Shown here one piece after another: positions 35,802-44,793 of a stretch of DNA of 64,000 nt. Within the stretch, counting starts at the first letter, position 1, and the number at the start of each line of letters is the position of its first letter. Source of the DNA: Sphingomonas crusticola (GTDB taxonomy: Bacteria; Pseudomonadota; Alphaproteobacteria; Sphingomonadales; Sphingomonadaceae); contig NZ_QTJP01000001.1 in assembly GCF_003391115.1 (NCBI RefSeq), forward strand, positions 2,046,001 through 2,110,000. The letters run 5' to 3'. The notes beneath the pieces are model-generated. The model was not told where the DNA came from. It made no database searches and saw only the letters and a list, made by a program, of their open reading frames with translations. The position numbers and the translations under genes were made by a program.

Positions 35802-37661
35802 ATGACCGAACTTTCCCGCCGCGAAGCCATGATCTCGGCCGCCGCCGTCGGTGCGCTCGCATTGTCGGCAGGCGCCGCCGCCGCCGATGCCGCCCCGGCC
35901 GGCGCGGTGTGGGATCTGACCGATCTGTATCCCAACGATACCGCCTGGGCGGCCGAGCGCAATGCGGTGATGGCCCGCCTGCCTGAGATCACCGCCTATA
36001 AGGGCCGCCTGGGCGAGGGCGCGGGCACGCTGCGCGCCATGCTCCAGCTGCAGTCGGATCTCGCGCTAAAAGTCTATCGGCTGTTCACCTATGCCGGGCT
36101 CAAGGGCGACGAGGATTTGCGCGTGGCGCCCAATCAGGAGCGGCGCCAGCAGGCGGTCGACCTTTTCACCTCGTTCGGCGAGGCAAGTTCGTGGGTGAAC
36201 CCAGAGCTGCTCGCGCTCGGCGCGCCCAAGGTCCAATCCTACCTTGCGGCCGATCCCGGCCTCGCCAAATTCCGCTTCCAGCTGGAAGACGTCGTGCGCC
36301 AGGCGCCGCATACCCTGTCGCCCGAAGGCGAGGCTTTGCTCGCCTCCACTGCGGCGCCGCTCGCCGGTCCGGGCGACATCCGCGTCCAGCTGGTCTCGTC
36401 GGACATGCCGCGCCCCACCGTCACCTTGTCGGATGGCAGGAAGCTGCGGCTCGACGATCAGGGCTATACGCTCGGCCGCACGGCTCCCGCCCGTGCCGAT
36501 CGCAAGCTCGTCTTCGATCAATTCTGGGCAAGCTATAAGAGCTTCGAAAGCTCGCTCGGCGCGTCGCTCGCCAGCCAGACCAAGGGGGAGATGTTTCAGG
36601 CGAAGGCGCGCAAATATCCCAGCGCCCTGGCCTCGGCCCTGTCAGGCCCGAACATCCCCGAAGGCGTCTACCGGTCGCTGGTAGCGGAGGCGAATAAGGG
36701 CCTGCCCGTGCTGCACCGTTATTTCGAGTTGCGGCGCCGCATGCTCAGCCTGCCCGAAATCGCCTATTACGATATTTACCCGCCTTTGGTGTCGCTCGAC
36801 CGGAGCTTCACGCTCGACGAGATGCGGTCGCTGACACTGGCGGCGATCAAGCCGCTCGGGCCGGATTACGGCGCACAATTCGCCAAGGCGACCGCCAACA
36901 AATGGATGGATCCGCGCCCGCGTCCGGGCAAGCAATCGGGCGCCTACATGTCGGGCTCGGCCTATGACGTGCACCCTTATCTGCTGCTCAATCTCAGCGA
37001 CAAATATGACGGGCTGACCACCTACGCCCACGAATGGGGCCACGCGATGCACACGTTGCTCGCCAACAAGGCGCAGCCATTCGAGACCGCCGGCTACCCG
37101 ACCTTTACCGCCGAGATCGCCTCGACCTGCCATGAATTGCTGCTCGCCAATTACATGCTCGGTCAGGCCAAGACCAAGCAGGAGAAGCTCTTCTATCTCG
37201 GCCAGATGATGGAGAATTATCGCGGCACCTTTTACCGCCAGGCGATGTTCGCCGAGTTCCAGCTCGCCGTCCACGATCTCGCCGAGAAGGGCGAGGGCCT
37301 GTCAGGCGAGAAGATGACGACCGTCAATCTCGACTTGCTCAAGAAATATCATGGACCCAAATTCGTGATGGACCCGGCCTACGGCATCGAATGGGCCTAT
37401 ATTCAGCATTATTTCTACGGCTTCTACGTCTTCCAATATGCGACCTCGATCACCGCGGCGAACTACTTCGCCGACAAGGTGATGCGCGGCACGGCCAATG
37501 ATCGCGAGAATTATCTGTCGGTGCTGCGCGCCGGCGGTTCGGATTACGGCTACAACATCCTCAAGAAGGCAGGCCTCGATATGGCCACCGCGACGCCCTA
37601 TCAGACGATCATCCGCAGCTTTTCCGACGTGCTCGACCAGGCGGAGAAACTGCTCGCCTGA
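35802..37661 (+). CDS. Exported M3 family oligoendopeptidase (PepF-like) with Tat signal
   Basis: This 619-residue protein has a twin-arginine signal (LSRREAMISAAAVGALALSAGAAAADA). The M3B/PepF fold follows, with zinc motif HEWGH (residues 410-414) and a downstream ETAGYPTFTAEIASTCHELLLANY segment providing the glutamate. C-terminal segments GIEWAYIQHYFYGFYVFQYATS and SDYGYNILKKAGLDMATATPY match oligopeptidase F. PepF is usually cytoplasmic, so Tat export of a folded metallopeptidase to the periplasm is notable. Short peptides are the likely substrates. Confidence 0.92.
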   Translation: MTELSRREAMISAAAVGALALSAGAAAADAAPAGAVWDLTDLYPNDTAWAAERNAVMARLPEITAYKGRLGEGAGTLRAMLQLQSDLALKVYRLFTYAGLKGDEDLRVAPNQERRQQAVDLFTSFGEASSWVNPELLALGAPKVQSYLAADPGLAKFRFQLEDVVRQAPHTLSPEGEALLASTAAPLAGPGDIRVQLVSSDMPRPTVTLSDGRKLRLDDQGYTLGRTAPARADRKLVFDQFWASYKSFESSLGASLASQTKGEMFQAKARKYPSALASALSGPNIPEGVYRSLVAEANKGLPVLHRYFELRRRMLSLPEIAYYDIYPPLVSLDRSFTLDEMRSLTLAAIKPLGPDYGAQFAKATANKWMDPRPRPGKQSGAYMSGSAYDVHPYLLLNLSDKYDGLTTYAHEWGHAMHTLLANKAQPFETAGYPTFTAEIASTCHELLLANYMLGQAKTKQEKLFYLGQMMENYRGTFYRQAMFAEFQLAVHDLAEKGEGLSGEKMTTVNLDLLKKYHGPKFVMDPAYGIEWAYIQHYFYGFYVFQYATSITAANYFADKVMRGTANDRENYLSVLRAGGSDYGYNILKKAGLDMATATPYQTIIRSFSDVLDQAEKLLA

Positions 37662-37672
37662 CCTTCTCAGCG

Positions 37673-37776
37673 GTCACCCCGGCGAACGCCGGGGTCGATC
37701 GTGTCATAAGCAATGCCGCCCAGGTTTCCGTGACGCGCCAAGCTGCCGCATGAACCCCGGCCTAGGCCGGGGTGAC
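37673..37776. repeat. REP-like double hairpin between convergent genes
   Basis: Hairpin GTCACCCCGGC..GCCGGGGTC at 37673-37696 and its partner ACCCCGGCC..GGCCGGGGTGAC at 37754-37776 are also inverted with respect to each other. This is the common sphingomonad REP pair. It lies between the pepF and dienelactone hydrolase stops, where it probably ends both transcripts. Confidence 0.75.
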
Positions 37777-37844
37777 GGTAATGGAGCGCCACCGGACCCC
37801 CGTTGCCGCCCTGAAACGCGACTTCCCGCTAAACAGGAAACGCG

Positions 37845-38693
37845 TCAGCCGACGCCATTCGCCTTGAAGTGCGCGAGCATCCGCGCCCACCCATCCTTGG
37901 CGTCGGCTTCATTGTAGCTGTCGCGATAATCGGCGTGGAAGCCGTGACCCGCATCGGGATAGACGTGGATCGACGAGCCGCTCTTGCCCGCCTTGCGCAG
38001 CGCTTCCGCCATCGCCTGGACCTGATCCTGGCCGATGCCCTGATCCTTGGCGCCATATAGTCCCAGCACCGGCGCGTGCAGTTCGCCCGCCCGCGCGATC
38101 AGTTTCTCGACATGGCCGTACCAGGCGACGCCCGCGCGGATGTCGGGATTGACCATCGCTGAGCGCCACACCACCGCCCCGCCCCAGCAGAAGCCGGTGA
38201 TGCCGATGCGGTCGGCTTTGGCGAAGGGGGTCTGCTTGATCCAGGCGGTGGTCGCGCGCACGTCGCCGTCGACTTGGGCTTCGCTCGCCTGGGCGACGAT
38301 TGGCATGATCTGCTTGAAATCGCCGATCGCGGGCAGGTTGACGCCGGAGCGATAGAAGAAATCGGGCGCGACCGCGACGTAGCCGAGCTTCGCCAGCCGC
38401 CGGCAGATGTCCTTGATATAATCGTGTATGCCGAAAATCTCGTTGACGACGATGATCGTGGCATGGCGCCCCGCGCCCTTGGGCCGCGCAACATAAGCCG
38501 GCAGCGGCTTGGGCGCGCCGTTCGGGATCAGCACCTCGTCGATCACCAGCCCGGCATCGGGCGTGCGAATCGGTTTGGCATCGGCCGCGAGCGCCGCCAC
38601 CGCATAGCCGGCGAAGAACATCGTCACCGCCGGGCGACGGCCAATGTGCAGGTCTTCGGCTTGAGTACCTTCAGGGCGGGTGAGGGTCGGCAT
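37845..38693 (-). CDS. Dienelactone hydrolase family protein
   Basis: This 282-residue alpha/beta hydrolase has a cysteine nucleophile in GFCWGG, the acid in YGAKDQGIG and the histidine in PDAGHGF, the DLH triad. A short N-terminal extension (PTLTRPEGTQAEDLHIGRRPAVTMFFAGYAVAALA) includes a hydrophobic stretch that may be a signal anchor. DLH enzymes open dienelactones in chloroaromatic breakdown, but many relatives are general hydrolases and no aromatic genes are adjacent. GGAGGATGCC precedes ATG 38693. Confidence 0.9.
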   Translation of the reverse strand: MPTLTRPEGTQAEDLHIGRRPAVTMFFAGYAVAALAADAKPIRTPDAGLVIDEVLIPNGAPKPLPAYVARPKGAGRHATIIVVNEIFGIHDYIKDICRRLAKLGYVAVAPDFFYRSGVNLPAIGDFKQIMPIVAQASEAQVDGDVRATTAWIKQTPFAKADRIGITGFCWGGAVVWRSAMVNPDIRAGVAWYGHVEKLIARAGELHAPVLGLYGAKDQGIGQDQVQAMAEALRKAGKSGSSIHVYPDAGHGFHADYRDSYNEADAKDGWARMLAHFKANGVG

Positions 38694-38818
38694 GGCATCC
38701 TCCGTTTCAATCGATGTGCGAGCTACGCTCGGATCACCCCCATATGCAATTGGTCGCTTTCGGCCGCTCAAGAAAAGCGCATGGTGCATGGACGTCAATC
38801 CGCTTCTAACGATCCGCC

Positions 38819-39505
38819 ATGACGCAAAAGACAGCTCGCTCGACCTTGCCTTTGCTCGCGCCGCTGCTCGCCGGCGCCTCCTCGCGCGACCGGCTGATCG
38901 CGAGCGTCGGCGCGCTGCTCGCGATCACCGTCGTCGCCGCCTTGTGCCACCGCCTGCTGCCGCTCGCGCCGGGGCTACCCTATCTCGCCGCACCGCTGGG
39001 CGCCTCCGCCGTGCTCGTATTCGCCGTACCGGCGAGCCCGTTATCGCAGCCGTGGCCGGTGATCGGCGGCAATATCGCCTCGGCCATCGTCGGCACGGTC
39101 GCCGCGCAACTGATTCCGCGACCGGAAATCGCCGCCGGCGTCGCGGTAGCGGCGGCGATCCTTGCCATGTCGCTGCTGCGTTGCCTTCATGCGCCCGGCG
39201 GGGGCACCGCCCTCGTTACCGCAATGGCATCGCCCGCCATCGCCGCGTCGGGCTATGGATTCGCGCTGCTGCCGATCGCGGCCGACGCCATCCTGTTGGT
39301 CGCAGTGGCGTGGCTGTTCCACCTCGTATCCGGCCATAGCTATCCCCACCGGCCGGCGACCAAGCTGGCGCCCGCGGCACCGGCGCTCTTCCACCGGACC
39401 GATATCGATTATGCGCTTGCCGATATGGGCGATGCCTTCGACATCAGCCGCGACGATCTCGACCTGCTGCTGACGCGGGCCGAATATCACGCCGCAGCAA
39501 GGTGA
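38819..39505 (+). CDS. HPP family membrane protein
   Basis: This 228-residue protein has four hydrophobic segments from about residues 25 to 170. Conserved HPP-type motifs are LPYLAAPLGASAVLVFAVPASPLSQPWPVIGGNIASAIVG and LHAPGGGTALVTAM. A soluble C-terminal segment (YALADMGDAFDISRDDLDLLLTRAEYHA) follows. HPP proteins are implicated in nitrite or anion transport, mostly by plant homologues. The function here is unproven. It is divergent from the dienelactone hydrolase and convergent with map. Confidence 0.88.
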   Translation: MTQKTARSTLPLLAPLLAGASSRDRLIASVGALLAITVVAALCHRLLPLAPGLPYLAAPLGASAVLVFAVPASPLSQPWPVIGGNIASAIVGTVAAQLIPRPEIAAGVAVAAAILAMSLLRCLHAPGGGTALVTAMASPAIAASGYGFALLPIAADAILLVAVAWLFHLVSGHSYPHRPATKLAPAAPALFHRTDIDYALADMGDAFDISRDDLDLLLTRAEYHAAAR

Positions 39506-39509
39506 AGCC

Positions 39510-40346
39510 CTAGCCCTCGTTAGGGCGGTGCGGCAGGTCGAGGCCCTTGGGGCTTTTGGTGAAGATTTCTGCGCCGGTCTCGGTGATACCGATCGAATGT
39601 TCGAACTGGGCCGAGAGTGAGCGATCGCGCGTTACCGCCGTCCAGCCGTCGTCCAGCACCTTCACGTCGGGGCGGCCGATATTGATCATTGGCTCGATCG
39701 TGAAGAACATGCCCGGCTTGAGTTCGGGGCCCGTGCCTGGGCGGCCGAGATGAACCACCTCCGGTGCGTCGTGGAACAGGCGCCCGACCCCATGACCGCA
39801 AAAGTCGCGTACGACGCCGTAGCGATGCTTCTCGGCATGCGTCTGGATGGCGTGGCCGATATCGCCCAGCCGCGCCCCGGGCTTTGCCGCCGCGATCCCC
39901 AACATCAGGCACTCATAGGTCACCTCGACCAGCTTGCGCGCTTTTAGCGGCACGTCGCCGGCGAGATAGGTGCGGTTGCTGTCGCCATGCCAGCCGTCGA
40001 GCAAGGGTGTCACGTCGACGTTGACGATGTCGCCCTCCTTGATCGTCTTGCTGCCGGGAATGCCGTGGCAGACAACATGGTTCAGGCTGATGCACGAGCT
40101 GTGGGTATAGCCCCGATAATTGAGCGTCGCCGGCACCGCACCACCCGCGAGCGTCATGTCATAGACGATCCGGTCGATCTCTTCGGTCGTCACGCCCGGC
40201 CTGATATGGGCGGCAAGCTCGTCGAGAATTTGGGCCGCCAGCCGGCCGGCGCGGCGCATGCCTTCAAAGCCTTCCGGTCCATAAAGCTTGATCGCGCCCG
40301 TGCGGGTGACTGCCTCGCCCGCCGCGATAGTCTGATATTGGGTCAT
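39510..40346 (-). CDS. map: Type I methionine aminopeptidase
   Basis: This 278-residue enzyme removes the initiator methionine. Metal ligands are visible: VNVDVTPLLDGWHGDSNRTY (two Asp), GHGVGRLFHDAPEVVH (His), TIEPMINIG (Glu) and AQFEHSIG (Glu). Length is typical of type Ia enzymes with an extra 20-residue N-terminus. Two in-frame ATGs (40355, 40346) are possible; I prefer 40346 after GAGG, although the spacing is short. It is divergent from the CinA-N-type gene and convergent with the HPP gene. Confidence 0.96.
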   Translation of the reverse strand: MTQYQTIAAGEAVTRTGAIKLYGPEGFEGMRRAGRLAAQILDELAAHIRPGVTTEEIDRIVYDMTLAGGAVPATLNYRGYTHSSCISLNHVVCHGIPGSKTIKEGDIVNVDVTPLLDGWHGDSNRTYLAGDVPLKARKLVEVTYECLMLGIAAAKPGARLGDIGHAIQTHAEKHRYGVVRDFCGHGVGRLFHDAPEVVHLGRPGTGPELKPGMFFTIEPMINIGRPDVKVLDDGWTAVTRDRSLSAQFEHSIGITETGAEIFTKSPKGLDLPHRPNEG

Positions 40347-40408
40347 AAACCTCATATAGAAGACGCTCGCGGGCTTTGCGAGAGCCCGGCGAGCCGCTAT
40401 CGAAGCTT

Positions 40409-41164
40409 ATGTCTGAGCGTATCTGGACTGCCGCCCTCGCGATCATCGGCGACGAGATCCTGTCCGGGCGAACCCAGGACAAGAATATCGCGCAGCTCGC
40501 TTTGTGGCTGAACCTGCAGGGAATCAGGCTGCGTGAGGTTCGGGTCGTCGCAGACGAAATGGAGGCGATCGGCGCGGCGGTGACCGCGCTGGCGCATGAC
40601 AACGACTATCTGTTCACGACCGGCGGCATCGGCCCGACCCACGACGACATCACGGTCGATGCGATCGCGGCGGCACTTGGCGTGCCGGTGATCGTCCATT
40701 CTGGGGCGCGCGCTATCCTCGAGGATTATTATGTCAGTCGCGGCGGACTGACCGAGGCGCGGCTGCGGATGGCGCGCACGCCGGAGGGCGCGTCATTGAT
40801 CGTCAACGAGCGGTCCGGCGCGCCCGGCATCCGCATCGGCAACATCTTCATCCTGGCCGGCGTCCCGCATATTGCCGCCGCCATGCTCGACAGCCTCACC
40901 GGCAAGCTGGAGGGGGGTCGTCCGGTGGTTTCCGCGACGATCGGCTGCTGGGTGCAGGAAAGCGAGATTGCCGACCTGCTGGGGGAGACCGAGAAAAGCC
41001 ATGAGGGCTGTCAGATCGGGTCATACCCATTCTTCCGCGACGGCAGGACCGGCGCCAATTTCGTGATCCGATCGATTGACGAGGCCAAGCTTACGGCCTG
41101 CACCGCCGATCTGACAGCGGCGCTGGTCGCGTTGGGCTATGCGCCGGTCGCGGGCGGGATCTGA
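40409..41164 (+). CDS. CinA N-terminal/MoaB-type molybdopterin-binding domain protein
   Basis: This 251-residue protein has the MoCF-binding fold: AALAIIGDEILSGRTQDKNI, a TTGGIGPTHDDITVDAI loop, and IVHSGARAILEDYY, ending with PFFRDGRTGANFVIR. It is the N-terminal half of CinA (competence/damage-inducible protein A); the C-terminal nicotinamide-nucleotide amidase half is missing. Such short forms are often labelled molybdopterin-binding, and some hydrolyse ADP-ribose. ATG 40409 follows a poor ribosome site. Its 3' end overlaps the convergent MFS gene by 28 bases. Confidence 0.9.
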   Translation: MSERIWTAALAIIGDEILSGRTQDKNIAQLALWLNLQGIRLREVRVVADEMEAIGAAVTALAHDNDYLFTTGGIGPTHDDITVDAIAAALGVPVIVHSGARAILEDYYVSRGGLTEARLRMARTPEGASLIVNERSGAPGIRIGNIFILAGVPHIAAAMLDSLTGKLEGGRPVVSATIGCWVQESEIADLLGETEKSHEGCQIGSYPFFRDGRTGANFVIRSIDEAKLTACTADLTAALVALGYAPVAGGI

Positions 41165-42369
41165 GGCGCGCGCCGCATCAGCAAAAGCGTGAGCAGCGCT
41201 ACCAGCGCCGCCGCCGTCGCCATCGCAAAGACGATGCCCGGAAAGCGGAACACCGCGTCCGGGCGGGTGAACCAGGCGAGCGCAGGGTTGTAGAGCGCGG
41301 GAGCCGCAATCGCACCCAATGCGGCGATGCTGCCGCCGAACCCCTGCAGTTCCCCTTGCGCGTCGGCAGGTACCCGCCGTGACATCAGACCGTTCATCGA
41401 CGGCATCACCAGACTCTGCATGGCGGTCAGGCACAGGAAAGCGAACACCAGCCAGCCCGTATGGAGGAAGGTATAGGCGATAAAGCCGATCATCCCGCAC
41501 AGGATGCCGATCTCGGCCGCGTGCCGCTCGCCGACGCGTTTCACCACGCGGCCGACGACGAAGACCTGCGACAGCGCCATCAGCAGCCCAACCAACGCCA
41601 GTGACGCGCCAATTATGCCTGGCGTCCAGTTGAAGGCGGCGATGGTGAAATAAGCCCACGTAGCCGGGTAGACCATACCGGCGAGGTTCCACCAGAAGCT
41701 GGCAAAGGCGACCGGCAGCACTCCAGGATGGCGCCGCAATGCCAGTAATGCGCCGAGCGGATTGGCGCGCTTCCACTGAAACGCGCGCCGATTTTCCGCT
41801 TTGTGCGTCTCCGGGAAGGCGGCCAACCCGAACAGGAAGTTGGCCGCCGCCAACATTGCTGCCGCATAGAAAGGGGCGCGCGGCCCGATTTCGCCGAGCA
41901 GTCCGCCGATTGCGGGCCCGATCACGAAGCCTACGCCGAAGGCTCCGCCGATCATGCCGAAGTGGCGCGCGCGATCTTCCGGCGCCGAGAGATCCGCCAT
42001 CGCTGCCCCGGCCGGTCCGAACGACGCGCCGAACAGACCGGCGAGCGCGCGGCCGACAAAAAGCCAGCCAAGCGAAGGCGCGAATCCCATCAGCGCGTAA
42101 TCCAATGCGAAGCCGGCGAGCGAGCCGAGGATCACTGGACGCCGCCCGAACCTGTCCCCAAGATTGCCGACCAGCGGGCCGGTCAGGAACTGGACGGCGG
42201 CGTAGATCACGCCCAGCCATCCGCCGATGCGCGTCGCATCCGCCAGCCCGACATGGCCAAGCTTCATCACGATCCCCGGCAGCACCGGCATGACGATGCC
42301 GAACCCGATCGCATCGATCAGCACGGTCAGGACGACGAAGCGCACCGCGCGCTGGTTGGAGACGGGCAT
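41137..42369 (-). CDS. TetA-like MFS drug transporter (TCR subfamily)
   Basis: This 410-residue protein has 12 hydrophobic segments. It opens [22 protein letters not shown] with the TCR/Tet signature and MFS motif [15 protein letters not shown], in loop 2-3. Further segments match DHA1-type pumps ([41 protein letters not shown], motif C). It is likely a drug/H+ antiporter; true tetracycline export cannot be assumed. No tetR gene is adjacent; a MucR-like regulator lies 53 bases upstream in the same direction. Confidence 0.9.
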   Translation of the reverse strand: MPVSNQRAVRFVVLTVLIDAIGFGIVMPVLPGIVMKLGHVGLADATRIGGWLGVIYAAVQFLTGPLVGNLGDRFGRRPVILGSLAGFALDYALMGFAPSLGWLFVGRALAGLFGASFGPAGAAMADLSAPEDRARHFGMIGGAFGVGFVIGPAIGGLLGEIGPRAPFYAAAMLAAANFLFGLAAFPETHKAENRRAFQWKRANPLGALLALRRHPGVLPVAFASFWWNLAGMVYPATWAYFTIAAFNWTPGIIGASLALVGLLMALSQVFVVGRVVKRVGERHAAEIGILCGMIGFIAYTFLHTGWLVFAFLCLTAMQSLVMPSMNGLMSRRVPADAQGELQGFGGSIAALGAIAAPALYNPALAWFTRPDAVFRFPGIVFAMATAAALVALLTLLLMRRAPQIPPATGA

Positions 42370-42421
42370 GGGCTATCCGGGAATGAAGTTGCGGTGTGCG
42401 CGCACTCCGCGCCAGGACGTC

Positions 42422-42865
42422 CTACTTTTTGGCGGGACGACCCCGCTTGGAGGCGGGCGCGGCGGCACCGCGCTTGCGGCCAAGGCCGATCGCCTTCGCC
42501 AGCGTACGACGCTTGTCCGCATAATCGGGCGCCACCATCGGATAGTCCGCCGGCAGCTTCCACTTCGCGCGATATTGCTGCGGAGTCATGTCGTAGTTGG
42601 TGCGCAGATAACGCTTAAGCATGGTCAGCTTCTTGCCATCTTCGAGGCAGACAAGATGGTCGGGCTTGATCGAAGCACGTATTGAAACCGCCGGCTTCTG
42701 CTCTGCGGGCGCCGTTTCGACGGTTTCGCCAAGACCGGCCAGTGCGGAATGGACCTTGCCGATCAACTCCGGCAATTCACTGACAGTCACGCGGTTATGG
42801 GCGACGTGCGCGGCAACAATGTCCGCCGTCAGCGCCAGGAGTTCGATTGCGGGTTCTTCGGCCAT
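42422..42865 (-). CDS. MucR-family regulator lacking zinc-finger histidines
   Basis: This 147-residue protein has N-terminal helix ALTADIVAAHVAHNRVTVSELPELI, matching the MucR/Ros oligomerisation part. A linker follows, then VCLEDGKKLTMLKRYLRTNYDMTPQQYRAKWKLPADYPMVAPDYADKRRTLAKAIGLGRK, the Ros/MucR DNA-binding core. The C-x2-C/D position is Cys-Asp but both expected His ligands (KRH, THY) are Tyr (KRY, TNY). MucR proteins bind AT-rich promoters as H-NS-like silencers. It ends in an AAPASKRGRPAKK AT-hook-like tail. Confidence 0.9.
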   Translation of the reverse strand: MAEEPAIELLALTADIVAAHVAHNRVTVSELPELIGKVHSALAGLGETVETAPAEQKPAVSIRASIKPDHLVCLEDGKKLTMLKRYLRTNYDMTPQQYRAKWKLPADYPMVAPDYADKRRTLAKAIGLGRKRGAAAPASKRGRPAKK

Positions 42866-42974
42866 TGTTTCGCTGCCCTGTGTGAGGCCTATGTATAGGC
42901 GACACGAACTAGCAGATCGTTACGGCGGGGGCGAGCAATTTTGCTGGCGGAATTCGCAGACGGATTGTCAACTT

Positions 42975-42999
42975 CGGGATGCATTCCGATCGCATCCCG
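42975..42999. promoter_or_regulatory. Hairpin upstream of the MucR-like gene
   Basis: CGGGATGC and GCATCCCG pair around ATTCCGATC. It lies about 110 bases before the mucR-like start and 17 bases from the SWIB gene's terminator. It could be an operator or a second terminator unit. The rest of 42866-42974 shows no gene. Confidence 0.3.
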
Positions 43000-43015
43000 G
43001 GACCGTGCCAGAAAT

Positions 43016-43046
43016 GAAAGGGCCGGCGACCAGCGCCAGCCCTTTC
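43016..43046 (-). terminator. Terminator after the SWIB gene
   Basis: On the minus strand GAAAGGGCTGGCG pairs with CGCCGGCCCTTTC, with one mismatch, and ATTTC follows. It lies eight bases after the SWIB stop. Confidence 0.75.
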
Positions 43047-43053
43047 AATTCAA

Positions 43054-43305
43054 TTACTTGACGTGGTTGGAGACGTGCTTGTTCATCTCGAACATGCTGA
43101 CGCTCTTCTTGCCGAACACCTTTTCCAGCGAACCATCGGCGTTGATCTGCCGCTTGTCCTTGCTGTCCTGAAGATTGTTCTTCTTGATATATTCCCACAG
43201 CTTGCTGACGATCTCGCTGCGGGGCATCGGGCCCTTGCCGACAACGGCCGCCAGTTCAGCGGACGGGGTTACGGGCTTGTGAATGCCACCGGTCTTTGTT
43301 GCCAT
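43054..43305 (-). CDS. Standalone SWIB/MDM2-domain protein
   Basis: This 83-residue protein is a whole SWIB domain: KPVTPSAELAAVVGKGPMPRSEIVSKLWEYIKKNNLQDSKDKRQINADGSLEKVFGKKSVSMFEM. SWIB is known from eukaryotic chromatin remodellers and, in bacteria, from chlamydial topoisomerases and short standalone proteins in alphaproteobacteria. It probably binds DNA or a nucleoid partner. AGGAGGAC precedes ATG 43305. The neighbouring DUF2945 gene is in the same direction, 80 bases upstream. Confidence 0.93.
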   Translation of the reverse strand: MATKTGGIHKPVTPSAELAAVVGKGPMPRSEIVSKLWEYIKKNNLQDSKDKRQINADGSLEKVFGKKSVSMFEMNKHVSNHVK

Positions 43306-43384
43306 GTTAAAGTCCTCCTCTTGCGGCCCCTCTCTCAAGGCTGACGCTGCTATTCCGCGAGGAGGCGCCTTTGGCAAGCCTCTC

Positions 43385-43588
43385 TTAGTCCGGGGTGAGC
43401 GCCTTCTTCTTATGTGCCGCACGCTTACCGGCGTCGGTTTCGACGATATATTCCGGATTATCCTTTGATGCCGCGACCTTATGGCCCTTGATGGTGGTCG
43501 GGCTGGTCTGTTCCTTCACGACATGGCCATGCGCTGTGCCGCCGTGCGATTTCCAACTTACCTTGTCGCCCTTGCCCAGTCCGGCCAT
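43385..43588 (-). CDS. DUF2945 (hypervirulence-associated, TUDOR-like) protein
   Basis: This 67-residue protein is a single SH3-like barrel: KGDKVSWKSHGGTAHGHVVKEQTSPTTIKGHKVAASKDNPEYIVETDAGKRAAHKKKAL. The pattern matches DUF2945/HVA1. The domain is found in small bacterial and fungal proteins of unknown biochemical role, often near stress genes. GAGAGGAGGCAGGAC precedes ATG 43588. It lies upstream of the SWIB gene and divergent from GH130. Possibly nucleic-acid-associated, by analogy with TUDOR folds. Confidence 0.9.
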   Translation of the reverse strand: MAGLGKGDKVSWKSHGGTAHGHVVKEQTSPTTIKGHKVAASKDNPEYIVETDAGKRAAHKKKALTPD

Positions 43589-43671
43589 GTCCTGCCTCCT
43601 CTCAACGCTTCGAGGGAGCCAAACGCGAGGCGCGTCATTTGTTGCCGTATAAACCAACGCTCGGGGGCGGA

Positions 43672-44793
43672 ATGGATCGAAAGCGCGATTATCTGATCTT
43701 CACACCCGGCGACGTAGATCTCGCCCGCTCGCCGCTGCGAGGATCGCTCGACGCTGAAACCTACGTCCTGGGCGCCTTCAATCCAGGCTTCACGCGCTTG
43801 CCCAACGGCAATTTGCTGATGATGGTACGCGTGGCAGAGGCATTGCTGGAACCGGTGATCGGCGATCATGTCCGCGCGATCCGCTGGACGGCCGCCGGCT
43901 ACGTGCTCGACAACCATCTGCTTACCGGCGTTGCAATGACCGACCCGCGCCAGTTCGATGTCGCCGGCGGTAATTACCGCACGCTGGCGCTGACCTCGAT
44001 CTCGTGGCTGCTGCCGGTCGAATTGACTCCCGATGCGCAAGCCGTCGTTGCGGTTCATTACGACAAGGCGATCGAGCCGGCCGCCGATTATCAGCAATAT
44101 GGCGTCGAGGATGCCCGCATCACCCGCATCGGCGACACATGGTACATGACCACCTGTTCTGTCTCGGCGGAACGCCATTCAACCACGCTGCACGTTTCCA
44201 CCAACGGGCTCGACTATGAGCTGCTCGGCATCGTGCTGGATCATCAGAACAAGGACATGATCCTGTTCGAAGGCCGGATCGGCGGTAAGTTCATGGCGCT
44301 GACCCGGCCATTGGGGGAGGTCTATTTCGCCTATCCGGATGAAAGCCCTTATCGAGGCGGGCCTTCGATCAACCTCGCGCAATCGCCCGATGCACTGCAC
44401 TGGAAGCCGCTCGATCAGCCGTTCCTGCGCGCCCGCAAGGGCTCGACTTCATCGATGAAGCTGGGTGGCGGGACGCAGCCTATTCGAACTGATAGCGGTT
44501 GGCTGATGCTGTATCATGGCGTGGAAACGCGCGCGAAGGTGGGCGTCTATCGAACCTTCTGGGCGCTGCTCGATGCGGACGAACCCTGGAAGATCCTGCG
44601 CCTGGAAGACGGCGCGCCGCTGATCGAGGCCGCCCCGGCCCTGACCGCGCCGATCGCGCATCAGCTCTATTTGCCCACCGAAGTCGTATTCTCCACCGGC
44701 ATCGCCGACGGGGGCGATGATTATATCGTGGCGAGCGGCGAAGCCGATCTCGCCTGCCGCATCACCCATATTCCCAAGAGCCGGTTCGCATGA
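43672..44793 (+). CDS. Glycoside hydrolase family 130-like phosphorylase/glycosidase
   Basis: This 373-residue protein has the five-bladed propeller features of GH130. These include FNPGFTRLPNGNLLMMVRVAE, the diagnostic YGVEDARITRIGDTWYMT, NKDMILFEGRIGGKFMALTRPL, SPDALHWKP, KLGGGTQPIRTDSGWLMLYHG and LYLPTEVVFSTGI. GH130 members phosphorolyse or hydrolyse beta-mannosides (mannosyl-glucose, mannobiose, mannosyl-GlcNAc). The exact substrate cannot be read off. It starts at ATG 43672, GTG-poor upstream. It overlaps the next gene by ATGA and heads the carbohydrate cluster. Confidence 0.92.
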   Translation: MDRKRDYLIFTPGDVDLARSPLRGSLDAETYVLGAFNPGFTRLPNGNLLMMVRVAEALLEPVIGDHVRAIRWTAAGYVLDNHLLTGVAMTDPRQFDVAGGNYRTLALTSISWLLPVELTPDAQAVVAVHYDKAIEPAADYQQYGVEDARITRIGDTWYMTTCSVSAERHSTTLHVSTNGLDYELLGIVLDHQNKDMILFEGRIGGKFMALTRPLGEVYFAYPDESPYRGGPSINLAQSPDALHWKPLDQPFLRARKGSTSSMKLGGGTQPIRTDSGWLMLYHGVETRAKVGVYRTFWALLDADEPWKILRLEDGAPLIEAAPALTAPIAHQLYLPTEVVFSTGIADGGDDYIVASGEADLACRITHIPKSRFA

